Origin: Pachyseris speciosa
Taxonomy: Eukaryota > Cnidaria > Anthozoa > Scleractinia > Pachyseridae
Direction of reading: 5' to 3'
NCBI GenBank assembly: GCA_016490735.1
Contig: JAEMWC010000021.1
Coordinates: 1,488,501-1,552,500, forward strand
Length of the DNA: 64,000 nucleotides
Shown here: piece by piece, positions 25,497-37,900 of the stretch
How positions within the stretch are numbered: the first letter of the stretch is position 1
How the letters are laid out: every line of letters starts with the position of its first letter
Translations under genes and position numbers: made by a program
The notes under the pieces: generated by a model
What the model saw: only the letters and a program-made list of their open reading frames with translations
Told to the model about the DNA's origin: nothing
Database searches by the model: none

Positions 25497-26260
25497 CTTA
25501 AGGTGATTCCTTACATTTGCATCGCGCATTCTTATCGCGCATAATTTATGGCGTCATTTAGCGCGCTTGTGAACGCGCACATAGAAAACATGGCGGATTT
25601 GCCTTGAAATTGAGCTTTGTTAGTTGAAAAATGGCGATAGCTCAACAATGAGCGTGGGCACCCTTCCTTTTTTTCCCGTCATTGTAATCAACTTATCATA
25701 AGCTTTGTGTGAGAAAAGACTGATCTGATTTCTATCGCTGAAAATTGAATAAATAAGGAAAATAGCAGATAAACTGTGGTCTTTTCTGTTAGTTAGTTTA
25801 GTAACGATGCCAAGAAATTTGGTTTAAATATTTAATCAAGGATTCAGCTTGCTGTCTAAATCAAACTTGAAATGTTTATTTGTCTCCACATAATATATGG
25901 ACTATAGGTTAATGCGTGTTCTCATGATTTTGGATTCACAAAGATTTTACACGAACTGGAAATGCGTTCGCACAATAAGCATCAAATAATGCCAAAATGG
26001 AGCATATTCAATGCCTCACAGCTCCTAAATGAGCATGGGCACCCCCTTTTTTTTTTCGAAATTGAAGTTCTGATATGATAAATATTCAGTGGACAAAGTT
26101 TGAACAAATATCTATTATCACTTTTATTTCAGAGGAATTACCTTAATGGCGTTAATATTAAAGCATACACGTACACGCTCTTTAATCGCGTACCTATTAA
26201 AAGACACCCTTATACTACTAACAAGGTTATAACGAATCACGACCTTACAATCGGGCGGTG
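25497..26260. repeat. Block C, right copy
   Basis: Direct repeat of 8030-8870 with the same order of motifs (GCGCATTCTTATCGCGCATA, then the GAGCATGGGCACCCC type). It runs straight into D here, without the 8870-9430 segment present on the left. Confidence 0.85.
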
Positions 26261-26965
26261 TTTGTTTGTACACGATAGTGAAAATTTTTTTCAAGCGTTG
26301 TCTGTTTTCGCAAAGTTAATTCTTGTTTTCAAGGGGACACCCTCGAGAGCTACAACCCGAGGGCGATTTCTTCGATTTCGGTCAAATTTGGCCGGACAGT
26401 CGCTAGATTAACTTATCTTAAAAAAAAAGAAAAAAAAAAACTTGTTGGGGAATAAGATCATTCAAAAACGTTGTGTGCTGAGAGTCATTTCCGTGCGGTC
26501 ACTCCGTATTTTTTCTAGTGAATTTGAAAGTGCTCTGTAACTTTGGAACACAATAGAATAAAGGAAATTCGCAACACGTTTGTTTTAGCTTCTGAGTTCC
26601 AGACTCTGAGAAAAACATCAAATTCCCTAAACACAAAAAGCTGATTTAGTTATAGCTTTCAAAAGATGATGTAAACCTCCGAGTTTAGACTCATAGGAAC
26701 ATTCAGTAATTCACCTTCTTACAAACTTAAGGAAATATTCGAATAGCTTCTTCAATTAGCTTTAATTTGATATAGGATTTATGGTATCTGGGCAGCAATC
26801 GAGAGCCGCTACAACCCTTAGATTAGAAACACCCCTGAAGGTACACGGTAACCTTAAAGCATTTTTAGTGGTTACGTTGACGTTCGTTAAAATTCACCGG
26901 AAAGACGTTACGATGAATGCTGCAAAGAAAATCAGTTGCTGTTTGAGTGAGTATTTTGGCTGTTG
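26261..26965. repeat. Block D, right copy; end of the repeat complex
   Basis: Matches 9430-9900 and 10340-10531. Ends at GCCACGAC (about 26970), after which the sequence is no longer shared with the complex. Confidence 0.8.
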
Positions 26966-27794
26966 CCACGACATGAACTGAATGACGAATATCATATTGT
27001 TTGGTTGACATCTACTGGTAACATTGAGGATCTGTTCATCTGGGGATGTCATATTTTTCAAGGGTAGAAAAAGGGAAGCAGTGTTTTTACTGTGGATACA
27101 TAAGAGAGGTACCATTTTCGATGGAAAGTGTATAATAGAGGTATCTTTTTCTTTTCTTTTCTTTTTTTTTTTTTTTCATAAAAAATGGTACGTAAAGGGG
27201 TATTGGTTTGGAACTCAGGGCGGAGCATCCCCGTACAAAACTTTGTTGAGGACCCCCAGGACTTTACCCAAGTTCATAGTCTGGACTTACTTTCCGCAGG
27301 TCTTTTTGGCGATGAAGGCCCTTCCTCTTTCTCCTCATCCATTTGATATCCTTTTTGGCTGCTTAATCAGTCGCCATCTTCTGAGTGAAGGTAAGAAACC
27401 TCTTCAATTAGTTGAAGGAAGAAGAGCACGGAACGTACGTAGAAAGGTGTGTCAAATAATTTACTCGTTCTTATTTTTGAAAAGAATAGTATTAAGTAAA
27501 AGTAGGAATTTGGGATCTGGCAGAAGGAACCGACACTGCAACGAAAGTTCTTTTCAAATTTTAGCCCGTAGTCCCTACAAAGCAAAAAAAGCTGAAAAGA
27601 TTTTTCTGTCCATAAACTGTTGAACTTGTTTACGTAATAACTTTATGACTTAACTACAGTCACTCTTAAAAGAAAGCAAGAGAGGATGAGAAAAGAAAGG
27701 TAGCCCTAAATCTGTTTAATATTCTAATCATAAAAATTACAATTTCCTTGATTGTGATTGGTTTAAAAAGCTCCTATTTTCTACTAATTCACTT
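26966..27794. other. Unassigned, non-repetitive within this window
   Basis: No recognisable gene. A 199-codon plus frame (27024-27623) crosses a pyrimidine/poly-T tract (27147-27177) and matches nothing I know, so I treat it as chance. The segment near 27220-27290 (GGCGGAGCATCCCCGTACAA) looks like retroelement edge sequence, without proof. Confidence 0.3.
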
Positions 27795-27876
27795 GCCAAG
27801 TTGTTATCGGACAGTTTGTGAGCGGACAGTTCAATAAGCCAATGACATTCAAAGTAGTATTTTAAATCAACCAAAT

Positions 27877-27909
<33 letters not shown>

Positions 27910-28250
27910 CAACCTTGGTTTCAATCACCATACATTTTGATTGTAGTCAATTTCAGAGCGACATTGAAAAATTTAGGCTTCCTTGACCCTTCCTTTGTCA
28001 GTCTTTTAATGCAAAATTTCCCTTCCTTTTATATCTTGGCTCTTCTTCTTTTCTCGGAAATCGTAACTTTTATGATTAATTGGTAATAAGACTTCGTGTC
28101 GTCCAATTCTGTCTGTAATCACACTCGTTATTAACAAATCGGACCGATCCCGCTACAGAGCGAATTGGACTCCACTCGGTCCTATTACCACAGTGTGATG
28201 ATTAAGCCGTCCTTTTTCACTAAAGTCTCAACTGTCCGATTTTCAAATAA
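27795..28250. mobile_element. MITE-like element with ATCGGACAGTT inverted ends
   Basis: ATCGGACAGTT (27803-27813) is inverted at AACTGTCCGAT (28229-28239). The inside repeats CGGACAGTT and carries the AT-rich stretches and CGTGTCGTCCAATTC motif of a foldback element I recognise from coral DNA. No transposase. Confidence 0.55.
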
Positions 28251-28633
28251 TTTAAATCCGAAACGTTTTTGGAACATTAACTGATTTAGCCTCCAATAAC
28301 AAGCTTCCCTGTAAGAATAAGCCCTTGGCGGAAAGAAGACAACAAAAAAAGTCCTTTGAATAATCTTAAGGCAAGGGCTCAGTTAGAATGTGTCAAAATT
28401 TTGCGGCACTTAATCTCGTAATAGCTCAAAGCCGCTTTCTACATGTGCAGAGGAGGGACGAAGGTCAACTGACAAAAATCGGTGAAAACGTAAAGCTTGT
28501 GGGATGTGGCTGGAGTGACAAGGATACCTCACAAATTAATGTGATTGGGTAAGCTGAAGCCACTCTAGAGGCATCAAGGCCACATGGTAGCGGGCATTAC
28601 CCCTTAAATCTACCAAAGCAAAGATTGAACCCA

Positions 28634-28700
28634 AGCATTAGCAGCCATGGACAGCTATTTCAGCCTTGTTAGGCCTCATCAGCATGGCATAGCTAATGCT
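28634..28700 (-). ncRNA. Hammerhead ribozyme motif, complete core
   Basis: Read on the minus strand. Stem I has two parts: AGCATTAG pairs with CTAATGCT, and GCCATG with CATGGC, separated by an internal loop. Then comes core CTGATGA (28682-28676), stem II GGCCT-AACA-AGGCT (one G-U), core GAAA (28661-28658), short palindromic stem III around AGCT, and cleavage triplet GTC (28652-28650). All conserved catalytic positions are present. Minimal type I hammerheads of this shape, with a tiny stem III needing a dimer, are known from Penelope-like elements and short relatives. I see no Penelope ORF next to it. Confidence 0.8.
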
Positions 28701-28849
28701 CAGGCTCAAGTACCCACATCAACTGACAATCGGTCGAGTTATTGGCAAAATGCGAAATAATGCCGACGGGTTTATCTTATTTCAAACTTTAAAAATTTAC
28801 AGAAAGTAGGCCAGTTTGTTGAACATCATTATTTCATCTCATATTTCTA

Positions 28850-30060
28850 GAGTTCACTGTTTAAGTAATTAAATTTGTCATTTAATATTTTGACGTGTTG
28901 TTGACGATGTCGTCACCCTCCTTGCCCTCGCCTTTGTTGCAGTGCAAACATATTTTCCAATTTCTTTGCATCGAATTTCCGCGGAAACTATGTCAATAAT
29001 TAATGTTTAAATATGATGCATTATAGAAGTCAAAGTGACAGATTGTCTCTGCCTTCTGCAACGGTTGCTTGAATGATAAGGGAAACAAGAGTACCAAAAG
29101 GCTCTACAGTTCTAATTCAGTATGATTCGAATCCATGAAAGCTTGACAGAGTCAGAACCAGGGTACCACTGAATCGTCAACTGATATTCATATTCCAGTC
29201 TCCCTTTCTTTCTCTGATCTTTTCCCCAAAGCAAATCCCAGGAGTGAAACAGAAAAAAATTACCTTTCTTGATAACACAGACGTGCTGAAAAAATGCGAG
29301 AAAAATAAGAGCTTTGTAACAAGTTAGCCTTTCTTGAGAGTCACTGAGCAAGGGAATCAACACTGGAATATTGCTTAGGCAAGCCGTTCTTCGTCATGAA
29401 AGCGGGCACTTGGCAAAGGAAGCAGAAAATCCCTGCCTCCACTGCAGTTGTATCCACGAGACTTAAGGAAATTTGTGACAAAAATCCGTCTAACAGTGAG
29501 AGGGAAAAAAGGAAAATTTTCTCGGATCCAATTTAGCATCCCGGCACATGAGCAGTAATTCTCCATAGCAGCGAAGGACGCGAAATCTATGTTCCTTGAT
29601 CAAGTCTGAGAACGAGAAAGTAGTAGGAAGTCCTCAAAATTTCAGATTTATTACTTAATGTACCATGGGAGGACATTTCTCTTTCAAAATATGTGGTCTA
29701 AACGTTTATTTAGCTAAAGATATAACAATTATTAAATGACTACTTTCGGGGGGAGCAAAACTATTTCAAGTTTAAAACATCAGTCTTTTTTAAGCTGCGT
29801 GGAGAGGTTGGTGAAATCACAGGGTGGTTGCATTCGCTATATCTTTTGTTCTCGTACGAAAAGAGTAAACATTTGGCTTCCCAAAGCCGCCAAAACTGAT
29901 TCGCAATGTATATCATATGTGCACTTACTAAATAGTTCTACTATACCGAGAGAATTTTCAAATGATCAACGGCTCACAGCCCTACTTTTGACAGCCGCTA
30001 TTGACGACAACTACATTTTGTTCAAGGCATACACATGTATTTTAGTATGCTGACCATTCA
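28850..30060. other. Unassigned, no gene supported
   Basis: Short frames at 29112-29363 and 29375-29566 on the minus strand (the latter starts MENYCSCAGMLNWIRENF) and 29736-30053 on the plus strand match nothing I recognise. I see no splice pattern joining them. Confidence 0.3.
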
Positions 30061-30069
30061 AACGGGATG

Positions 30070-30830
30070 AAATCAAGGGTAGTCTGAGAAGGCATGTTGA
30101 ATTTTGGCGAAGTATAGGTGCCCCTAAGTTTATATCGTCGGTGACTTGTGAGGGATAAAGCTTGCCTTTTGCCGGCAAACAGTCCCGAGGTATGTGTCTA
30201 GAAACAACAAGTCCGCCTTAAGCCATTCAGAATTTGTAGAAGATTGGGTTTTAGAGCTCTCACTCTCGGGCAGGGTAGTAGAAGTTCCGGATCGCCCGTA
30301 CGTCGTGAACCCTTTGAGTGTGTCTATTCAACCTTACGGGGAAAAGAGATTAATCCTTGACCTTCGTTACGTCAACAATTTCTAATTAAGCACAAAGTCA
30401 AGACTGGAAGATTGCCTTAACTTATTTTCAAAAGGGGGCTTCGACCTCAAGAGTGGATATACCACCACATGGACATTCACCCGAACCATCAGATGTTCTT
30501 AGGATTTACTTAGAAATTCCTGGGTGCTTTGTAATTATGGGTTTTTTTTTTACCGTCTTGCCGTTTGCTTTGTCATCCGCCTCTTATATTTTCACAAAAT
30601 GTCTCAAACCACTCGAGAAATATTGGAGGATTAACGGGGTCAGTGTTGCTTTATTTCTTGATTATTGATCGCATCTCCTGCCTGAATGCAGTTTTCGCTG
30701 CTAAAAATTCGTCAGTTGCCACCGTGTTAATCTCCGCTCAAGACTACATCGGATTGCGGAGTAAAATGTCTCCTTTGAAAAGGAACACGGACGAAGTGAT
30801 ATTTTCTTTGGAAGGTTGTCGGTAAGCCAG
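30070..30830 (+). pseudogene. DIRS-type retrotransposon reverse transcriptase relic
   Basis: Pieces in three frames line up with the DIRS/tyrosine-recombinase retroelement RT: HVEFWRSIGAPKF, then RPYVVNPLSVSIQPYGEKR, LILDLRYVNN, FDLKSGY, YHHMDIHPNHQMFLGF, TVLPFALSSASYIFTKCLKP and VALFLDY. The catalytic F/Y-x-D-D box reads FLDY followed by a stop. At least two frameshifts and several stops make it dead. It is 5' and 3' truncated, with no recombinase seen. It lies 1.1 kb upstream of the GNL3 start codon. Confidence 0.85.
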
Positions 30831-31914
30831 ATAAAACGATGTTAGGCGAAGCTAAGTAGGCTAAATGAAAACAAAGGTGTGCAATCGGACCATGTCTGGC
30901 TGTACAGATCGAAATCAGAACTTTTCACATCCAACTCACAATTATTAAATAACAAACAAAACGGAACAAAATTTATCAACTGAATTAACAGTTTCCTTTT
31001 ACTGCATTTTGATCTTATGAAAGTCTAAATTCTGCACTTGACTGCTTTGGCGTGAACGTGATGGAATTGTAATGTCTTCTCAGTACTTTGGGACTTTACA
31101 TGTAGCTGTCCAACCGCATCAAATTTAACGGGACAGTTTTAGTCAGTTCGGGAATTTCTGAGGTTCTTGCGCGGAAATTGATGCAATCGCTCCACATATT
31201 CATCAACAACTTAGCGCAGTTCCAGCATCAGTGTGTTAAGTCAACTAAAACTGTGTGGCTAGATCTGGAAGACAGAAACCAGTGAAATTCTTTACAGTGT
31301 TCTAACGTGACGCAGTGAATTGCAAGCTTATGCAAACAGTCGAGTTCTTTCTTCACGGCACTTTTCCCTGTCAAAACTGCGTCGGATTAGAGTGAAATAA
31401 CTTAGCAGGATAGGGACACAGCAAAAATACATTTTTGTTCGAAGGCTTCCAGTAACACTTGTCAGACTTATCAAACGGTTTTAAGCAAATCTGACAGAAA
31501 AGCGTAATGAGAACTGATGGCGGACAATATTCACGCACTACCACTTATCAAAAATGTCTCTATCGAGCGAGCAATTGATTCATCAAAACGTTTCGCATCC
31601 TACCCACCACTATCAAATACTTTGAATATTAGGTTTTACTTACCAAAAAATTAATAAAGGATACTAAATGTCTACAGCGCCGCAGCTCTGCTGACGAAGG
31701 ATCGATGGAGCTTCATAAACAACATAGCGGAAGCGATGGGCATCACGCGAGAAAACTCTTAATCAGAGTCTTCGTTCCCCTTGTCCTGCGGTTCGTGTCA
31801 TAGTGATTTTGGCTGCTAAGAGGTTGGGAGCTAGTCGGCCATATTGTGGAATTTTCACTTGCTGGGAAGATTTGTCTTATTACGAACCATAAAACAAACA
31901 AAAAGATAATAACC
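30831..31914. other. Upstream region of GNL3, nothing recognised
   Basis: About 1.1 kb without a supported gene. It must include the GNL3 promoter and 5' UTR, but I see no convincing TATA box or initiator and do not place a start site. Confidence 0.4.
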
Positions 31915-31927
31915 ATGGTTCGACCGA
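31915..31927 (+). CDS. GNL3: GNL3 exon 1 (start codon, residues 1-4)
   Basis: ATG in a fair context (ACCATGG) gives MVRP plus one base of codon 5, followed by the strong donor A|GTAAGT. Joining to the next exon gives [17 protein letters not shown], which resembles the start of vertebrate nucleostemin. Upstream sequence must hold the 5' UTR and promoter; I see no clear core promoter motif. Confidence 0.85.
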
Positions 31928-34900
31928 GTAAGTTTTTCGATCTATCTTCTGAACAAACGATTTTCCAGAGTGCTAATGTGTGACATTTCTTTAAGAAAAA
32001 CAGAGCAAACGGATGACCGCGCACAAAAGATACAAGATACAGAGAAAGGTTTGTACACAACGCGCGTTTTGAAGCAAATAATTAAAGTTACAGTAACTGA
32101 ACTGGTGCTGAAAACCGGGATGGCGACAGGGATTGTGAAACTCCTGTTTCCCTCACTTTTATCACCTGACTCCCGCCCTTTTCAGTCCTCCTCCTGTCAT
32201 CTGTAAATTAGAGACTAAAAACACATCCAAGTCATACTAATTAAGCTTAGTATAAATCGACTGGCGTTCTATCACGAATGCTATCCTCTGATTGGCTACG
32301 CTACTTCGCTATCTATTCTATGATAGATAGTGAGTAGCGTTGTCAACAAAATGGCAGCGGCTTTTTCGCGTTTTCGAAGTGTATGCAAGGAGCATTTAGA
32401 TAATTTACTTGTTTAGTTTTGAACGTCTAGTAGATTTATACTAAATCAATTAGAGATTATTCGCTCTGAATTTCTATGTGTGATAGCTGATTTGGGCTGC
32501 GCCCTCATCAGCTATCATGTGATAGAAATCTCAAGCTCATAATCTAATTGTTAATTAGACCCAATAGAACGGTCTTTTGACGACATAATATATGAGATTT
32601 TTTTGTAACCAAATCATAATATTATACTCAGCCTTGGCCATCTTGCTGATCCCTTTGCATTGACTACTTATATGGGACCTTTGTGCAATCATGTCACTTG
32701 ACATCTCGTGACCTATTTTTATTTCGGAGCTTCTTCAATCTAGCTAGATTTCCACACGCCTGTCATCAATTCAAAGGTGACAGACCGCAAACAATTGTTG
32801 CTTCTAAAAATATCTGCATGTTATATTTATTATCTCAATGCCTCTTGTTTTTGATGTGTAGGTCAGGGAGCATTTACGAAAGCAACGAAAGGAAGCCAAA
32901 TTCAATGGCAAGTCAAAAAGTAGGTCTTATAATATTTATATAATATTATTTGAAGGGTTTTTTGCAAAAGAGGTATATATCACCATTTGTCTGTAAAATC
33001 CAATCTCTGTAAATTCACTCAACTTTGGCATAGATTGATAATGGTGTCAGAAATAAAGTTCTACGCTGATTTTTTATTTAAAGGCCTGGATTCAGCAAAT
33101 TGGTGTATGACTTTACCCTAGCAGAAACTGAACCATTAAACTGAAGTTAAATTGTCAAGTAGTGATGGTAATTCGTATCCTTAAACTGCACGTGAACCTA
33201 AATTTGAAGCTAGTTTTTTTCTCCAATAAGAAAATAGGTGTTTTAAGAAATATTTTGAGGGGATAACAATTTTAGTAAAAGTAGCAGGAACTTATTTTAA
33301 AATGCGACAAAAGTTGGGCCTTTCTCACTAAAATTCTAGACAAGAACTTGCAGGGTCTGGTGAATAGTCGTGCGTCACTCGTGCGTACTCAGTCGAGTGC
33401 GTCACTGTTTTTATGAGTTCTGTGGTACAAAAATATTGGATGACTATCAAGATTCACTATTGGCACTGAAAGCTTCAAAAAACTTTCCAGGTTAACACTT
33501 TTTTTCCCTTCTCCACAGGTGTTTTATGCCTGAGCATACACTGTACACACTGTACACTCAAGTGACATCACAAAATCCTTTCGGCCACCTCATTGCACAA
33601 AATGTCTCAAATTTCAGGCCACGGTGGGAATTTTAGAACCCCTATAACTAGCAAATCCTCTTCATGAAAAGGAGGGAAACAACTGAAAATGAAATATGGG
33701 AAATATAAGCTATGTTAAAACATAAAAACAATATTGGTACATGAAGTTAATTTTCAATTCAATTTCAATTCAACCTTTGTTGTTTTAACAGTGTTCAGTG
33801 TTCAAAACCTAAGAAAGCCGACTAATCTTTACCCAACACACCAAATGATTCTTAAGATACATGTAGATTTAACTTGGCGGTGGGAACAGAAGCATCAACC
33901 AGGCCATCTGATATTACGCGATGGTGCGATTTCGCACAATTGACCTCAAATCGCATCCGATCGCACAATTTATAAAAAATCGCTTAATTCACAAAAACTC
34001 CCACAATTCTTAAAAACTAAACCATAAAGCAATGCTTTCCCTGAAAAAATTCCACGTCTAACTCAGTTTCAAGACGATTTACCTTCGAAAAAGCCCAAGA
34101 AACGTTCCAAAACCATCGATTTCACGGAAAATCGTAGTTCAAGGCGTTATTTTCGTTTTTTGTAGGTCCGGGGCCTGGTACCAGTTTTTTCATTCTTAAA
34201 GAATTGCCTATTGGCGCAACGCAAACAATTCTTTTCTCTGAGTTAGCCTATCAGAATTGCTGATATAAATCCATGACGCAAAATCCTTCTTCGTTCTAAG
34301 CACGTTGTTTGACGACAAAATGTAAGCTTCGCTTACATCGCCAACGTACTAATGGACAAGGTTATAGTGAAAACGCCCGCTTTTCCTTCGTGTTCAACTA
34401 CTGGGAAAACCAAATCTCACCTTCCTTCAAATTTGACTGCTAAAGACAGAGCAGAAAAATACGCCACCGGTACGTTCCACGTGGATGATGGACTGATGTT
34501 TTGTTCGTAGTGTAACGTAGTAATCGATCATCTAAGAAAATCATCATTAAATTTTATTCCCAGTTCACTCAAAATTGCTTATTTTTTTGTTCTTTGATGT
34601 AAAAATGAACGTTAGAGCAGCTTAAAAGTGGTTTTCTTTCTCAGAATCCTAGTAAAACAAGCTTGAAATAGTTAAGGAAAAAATCGCATAATTTACCGCA
34701 TAATAGTCCTTTGTTATCGCACAATTTACCCTAAAAATATCGCACAATTTCTGATTTTTTATCGCACCCTATCAGATGGCCTGATCAACAGATCCAAAAA
34801 TAAACTGCGAATAATCTGCGGCATTTATTGACCTGTCAAAAGAAAAACAATCAAATGAAAGTAAGAAATGACCTTTATTCCAATCAACAAACCTCCTAAA

Positions 34901-37900
34901 AAAGTGGAAGCTGGCAAATGTGAATCTTGTGAAATCTGCAACGAATGTATCAGCAGGGAAAAACAGTCATACACTGTACCAATGGTCACTTTAGAATGAC
35001 TGGCTTACGCAAACCATGGAGGCTTTGAAAAAGATATTGGGCCGATTTTTGTTTTGGATTTCAATCGCTCAGACATCTTTCATTATCGATTCAAATTCTT
35101 TTGACAAAAGGCCGCTGTGGTAATCAAAATCCAATTATTGACTAAAACTGTGCACACAGGCGAAAAATCAAATGCGGCCGCTTCAAAGTATTTTGTGATG
35201 AAATTTTGAATCTGTCACATCTCTTGTCACAGTTGAAAAATACAAGTTAAATTTAGGATTGCATTTGATTGGCTTTGAAAACTGCAAGTTGAAATTCTTT
35301 GTGAAAGAATCACCTTTTCATTGGTTAAAAAACCTTGGGTGGTCCCGGTTGAAGTCATTGCACTGTAATGCTTGTTTGTATGTATCTTGTATGGGCTGTT
35401 TTTTCAGAACACAAGAAGGATCCAGGAATTCGAAATCTTTTTCCTTTCAAAGAGGAAATTCTCAAACAGGCTGACGAAAAAAAGAGAAGGGTGAGGAAGG
35501 TGTAACTTGATATTTTCTGAAGGGATACAGTACTCTTTCATTGTTTATGGACAGTGTACAAATTGTAGCCTTTTTAAATACAGTTGAACCTTGATTATCT
35601 GGACCTTGATTCCGGATTTTTCAATTATCCAGACTTGCTTACACTGTAGCTGGTTCCTGTTTTTCACGACTATTAATTAGCCATATTTAAGATCTGCAGC
35701 AAAGCTTTTTCCCTTCAAATTACGTAATGAAACTCCGGTTCAAACTGAATTTGTTTCCCTTCAAAACACAAATCTGTTTGCGCTTTGAGCTCATGCACAC
35801 CATACTACAACAATGCATTTCACTGCTCTGATTTGCTCAGGTGTTCTTAAATTTTTGTAAGTGAAATTCCATGCTCCACTTGTTCAGTCATTCAGTTTTA
35901 GTTTTAGCTCATTAATATTCATATTTTCGATTATCCGAACTCTCGTTTATCCAGACTGTTCAGCTCAGTCCCTACAAGTCTGGATAATCAAAGTTCCACT
36001 GTAGTTGCACAACTCCACAAGTGTTTGTTTTTTTTTTTTTAGCTTTTATACTTATCCGGTACATGTACATAAATATCATCCTTCATCCAAACAAAATCCA
36101 AAAACATGTACCAGTTACAACAGTTATCAGTCTACAATCTGGGCCTTAGCCAGATGAAGATTTTTACCAAGGCAATGCCTGTAAAAAGAAGACCGACAAA
36201 ACACCTCTTAAATAATATTAATTTTTTTTTTAAATAACAATATGTTGATTAATACAGATGTAAAGTAGTTACAGTTGTACAAATTACAGTATAAAAAATA
36301 CAAAACACAAGAAATTAAAAAAAAACCTATTTATATACATATAAGGGCACAATATAAAGAAGCAATTGCAAAGTTACATTTACGACACTACCACTAACAA
36401 AAAAAAAAGAGAGAGAGAGAGTGTGTGAGAGGCATGAATTATTACAAAAGATTCTGAAAGCCCGCCCATTTTTCCTTTGAAACATCTTTTTTCCTACCCT
36501 GACACCATATACATGTATAAAGCTCAGTTTCATGCTTTATTTGAACTTTAAGTTTGAATCCAGTAATATTTGGATAAACTTGGTTCCTTCTGCAGTCCCA
36601 AATATACAGTAAATCTTTGCAATAAGGAGAAAACAGTTGAGTAAGGGACAAGAGCGTGTCAAAATACCGACCAAGACATCTTGTAGAGTAATAAAGGTGA
36701 ATTTTTTCTTTTATAGATGAATACCAGAACAGTTCAAAGTTAGCCCAGAAGGTTTGAGAGTGAGGGCAGTTATACAGCAAATGATACAGTGTTTCTGGCT
36801 CGGATTTGCAAAATGTACACTTGTCATCAGTACTATAACCTATTTTTTGAAGTTTGGTATTGGTATAAAGGATGGAATTTAAAACTTTGTATTGAAAGGC
36901 TTTCACATAAGTTTCAAGAGCCACCTTGTGGGGTAAATTAAACACCTGTTCTACTTGAGAAGTCATAAGATTAAATTCATTCTGTAACTTTCTGGCCGCA
37001 CTGGGTAATTGCGCTTTTATACTTATCAATAACGAATAGAAATGTTTTGATTTCTTTTTTGTCACATCAAAATCGTTATTGTCAATAATGATGGAAAAAG
37101 ATATCTCTGAATGCGCGGAATTTCCTTTCAAGGATGTTGGCACGGATGTCGAAGTCCTGCCCAGACTAAAAAGTTAGTTTTATTTACTTTGTTGTTAATG
37201 ACTTTGAAAGAATCGATATTATTTAAAGATAATAACAAGTCATTTACAAAAACAATACCAGAATCGAAGTAATTTTTATAGAATACTGGAGTGTTGTTTA
37301 TTCGAATATCTTTATTATTCCATATTATATTGCGCCAATCCTTCATTTTTCCAAAGTTTTCACGAAACTCCGACCACCACTGCAAAAGCTCGGCATAGAA
37401 TTGTGAATCAAGTGAATAATCTTTAATTTCAAAGTTGCAATTAAATAAAAATAAACCTCCATACCTTTCCAAAATATATCGTAGATAGGTTTTCCAAGTG
37501 CCGTCATGAGCACTAAATATCCTTTTTAACCAGGCTAAGCGCAGTGACTTAATCATACAGTCTAGATCAATCATTTGTAATCCACCCTTGTCATGATCAT
37601 TTATAGTTGACAATCGTGTAACTTTATCTGTACCATTCCACAGAAATTTATATAGTAAACGATTGAGTTCTGAAATAATTTCTTTGGGAGTTGGCATTAA
37701 TGAGGAAACATAGACAAACTTGGGCACTACAAGAGACTTGATAACTGTCACCTTTCCATACAAAGATAAACCTCGAGAATGCCAGATATTCAAGAGTTTC
37801 TTTATTTATCCAAATTCTCTAAAAAGGTTTTTTCTTGAAGAAGTTTTTGATCGTACGTGTAAAAAATCCCAAGTGCTTTTATTGGTTCTTTAGGCCAATT

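Noticed and set aside
1..26965. CRISPR-like or bacterial repeat system
   Set aside because: Repeats are long, contiguous and spacer-free, and the flanking DNA is clearly eukaryotic.
27024..27623. 199-codon plus-strand frame
   Set aside because: Passes through a poly-T/pyrimidine tract, has no recognisable domain, and overlaps minus-strand frames of similar quality.
29375..29566. 63-codon minus frame starting MENYCSCAGMLNWIRENF
   Set aside because: Reads like protein by composition, but I recognise no family and no splice partner, so no gene is called.
31743..32060. 105-codon minus-strand frame
   Set aside because: Shadow of GNL3 exons 1-2 and the short intron between them; no domain.
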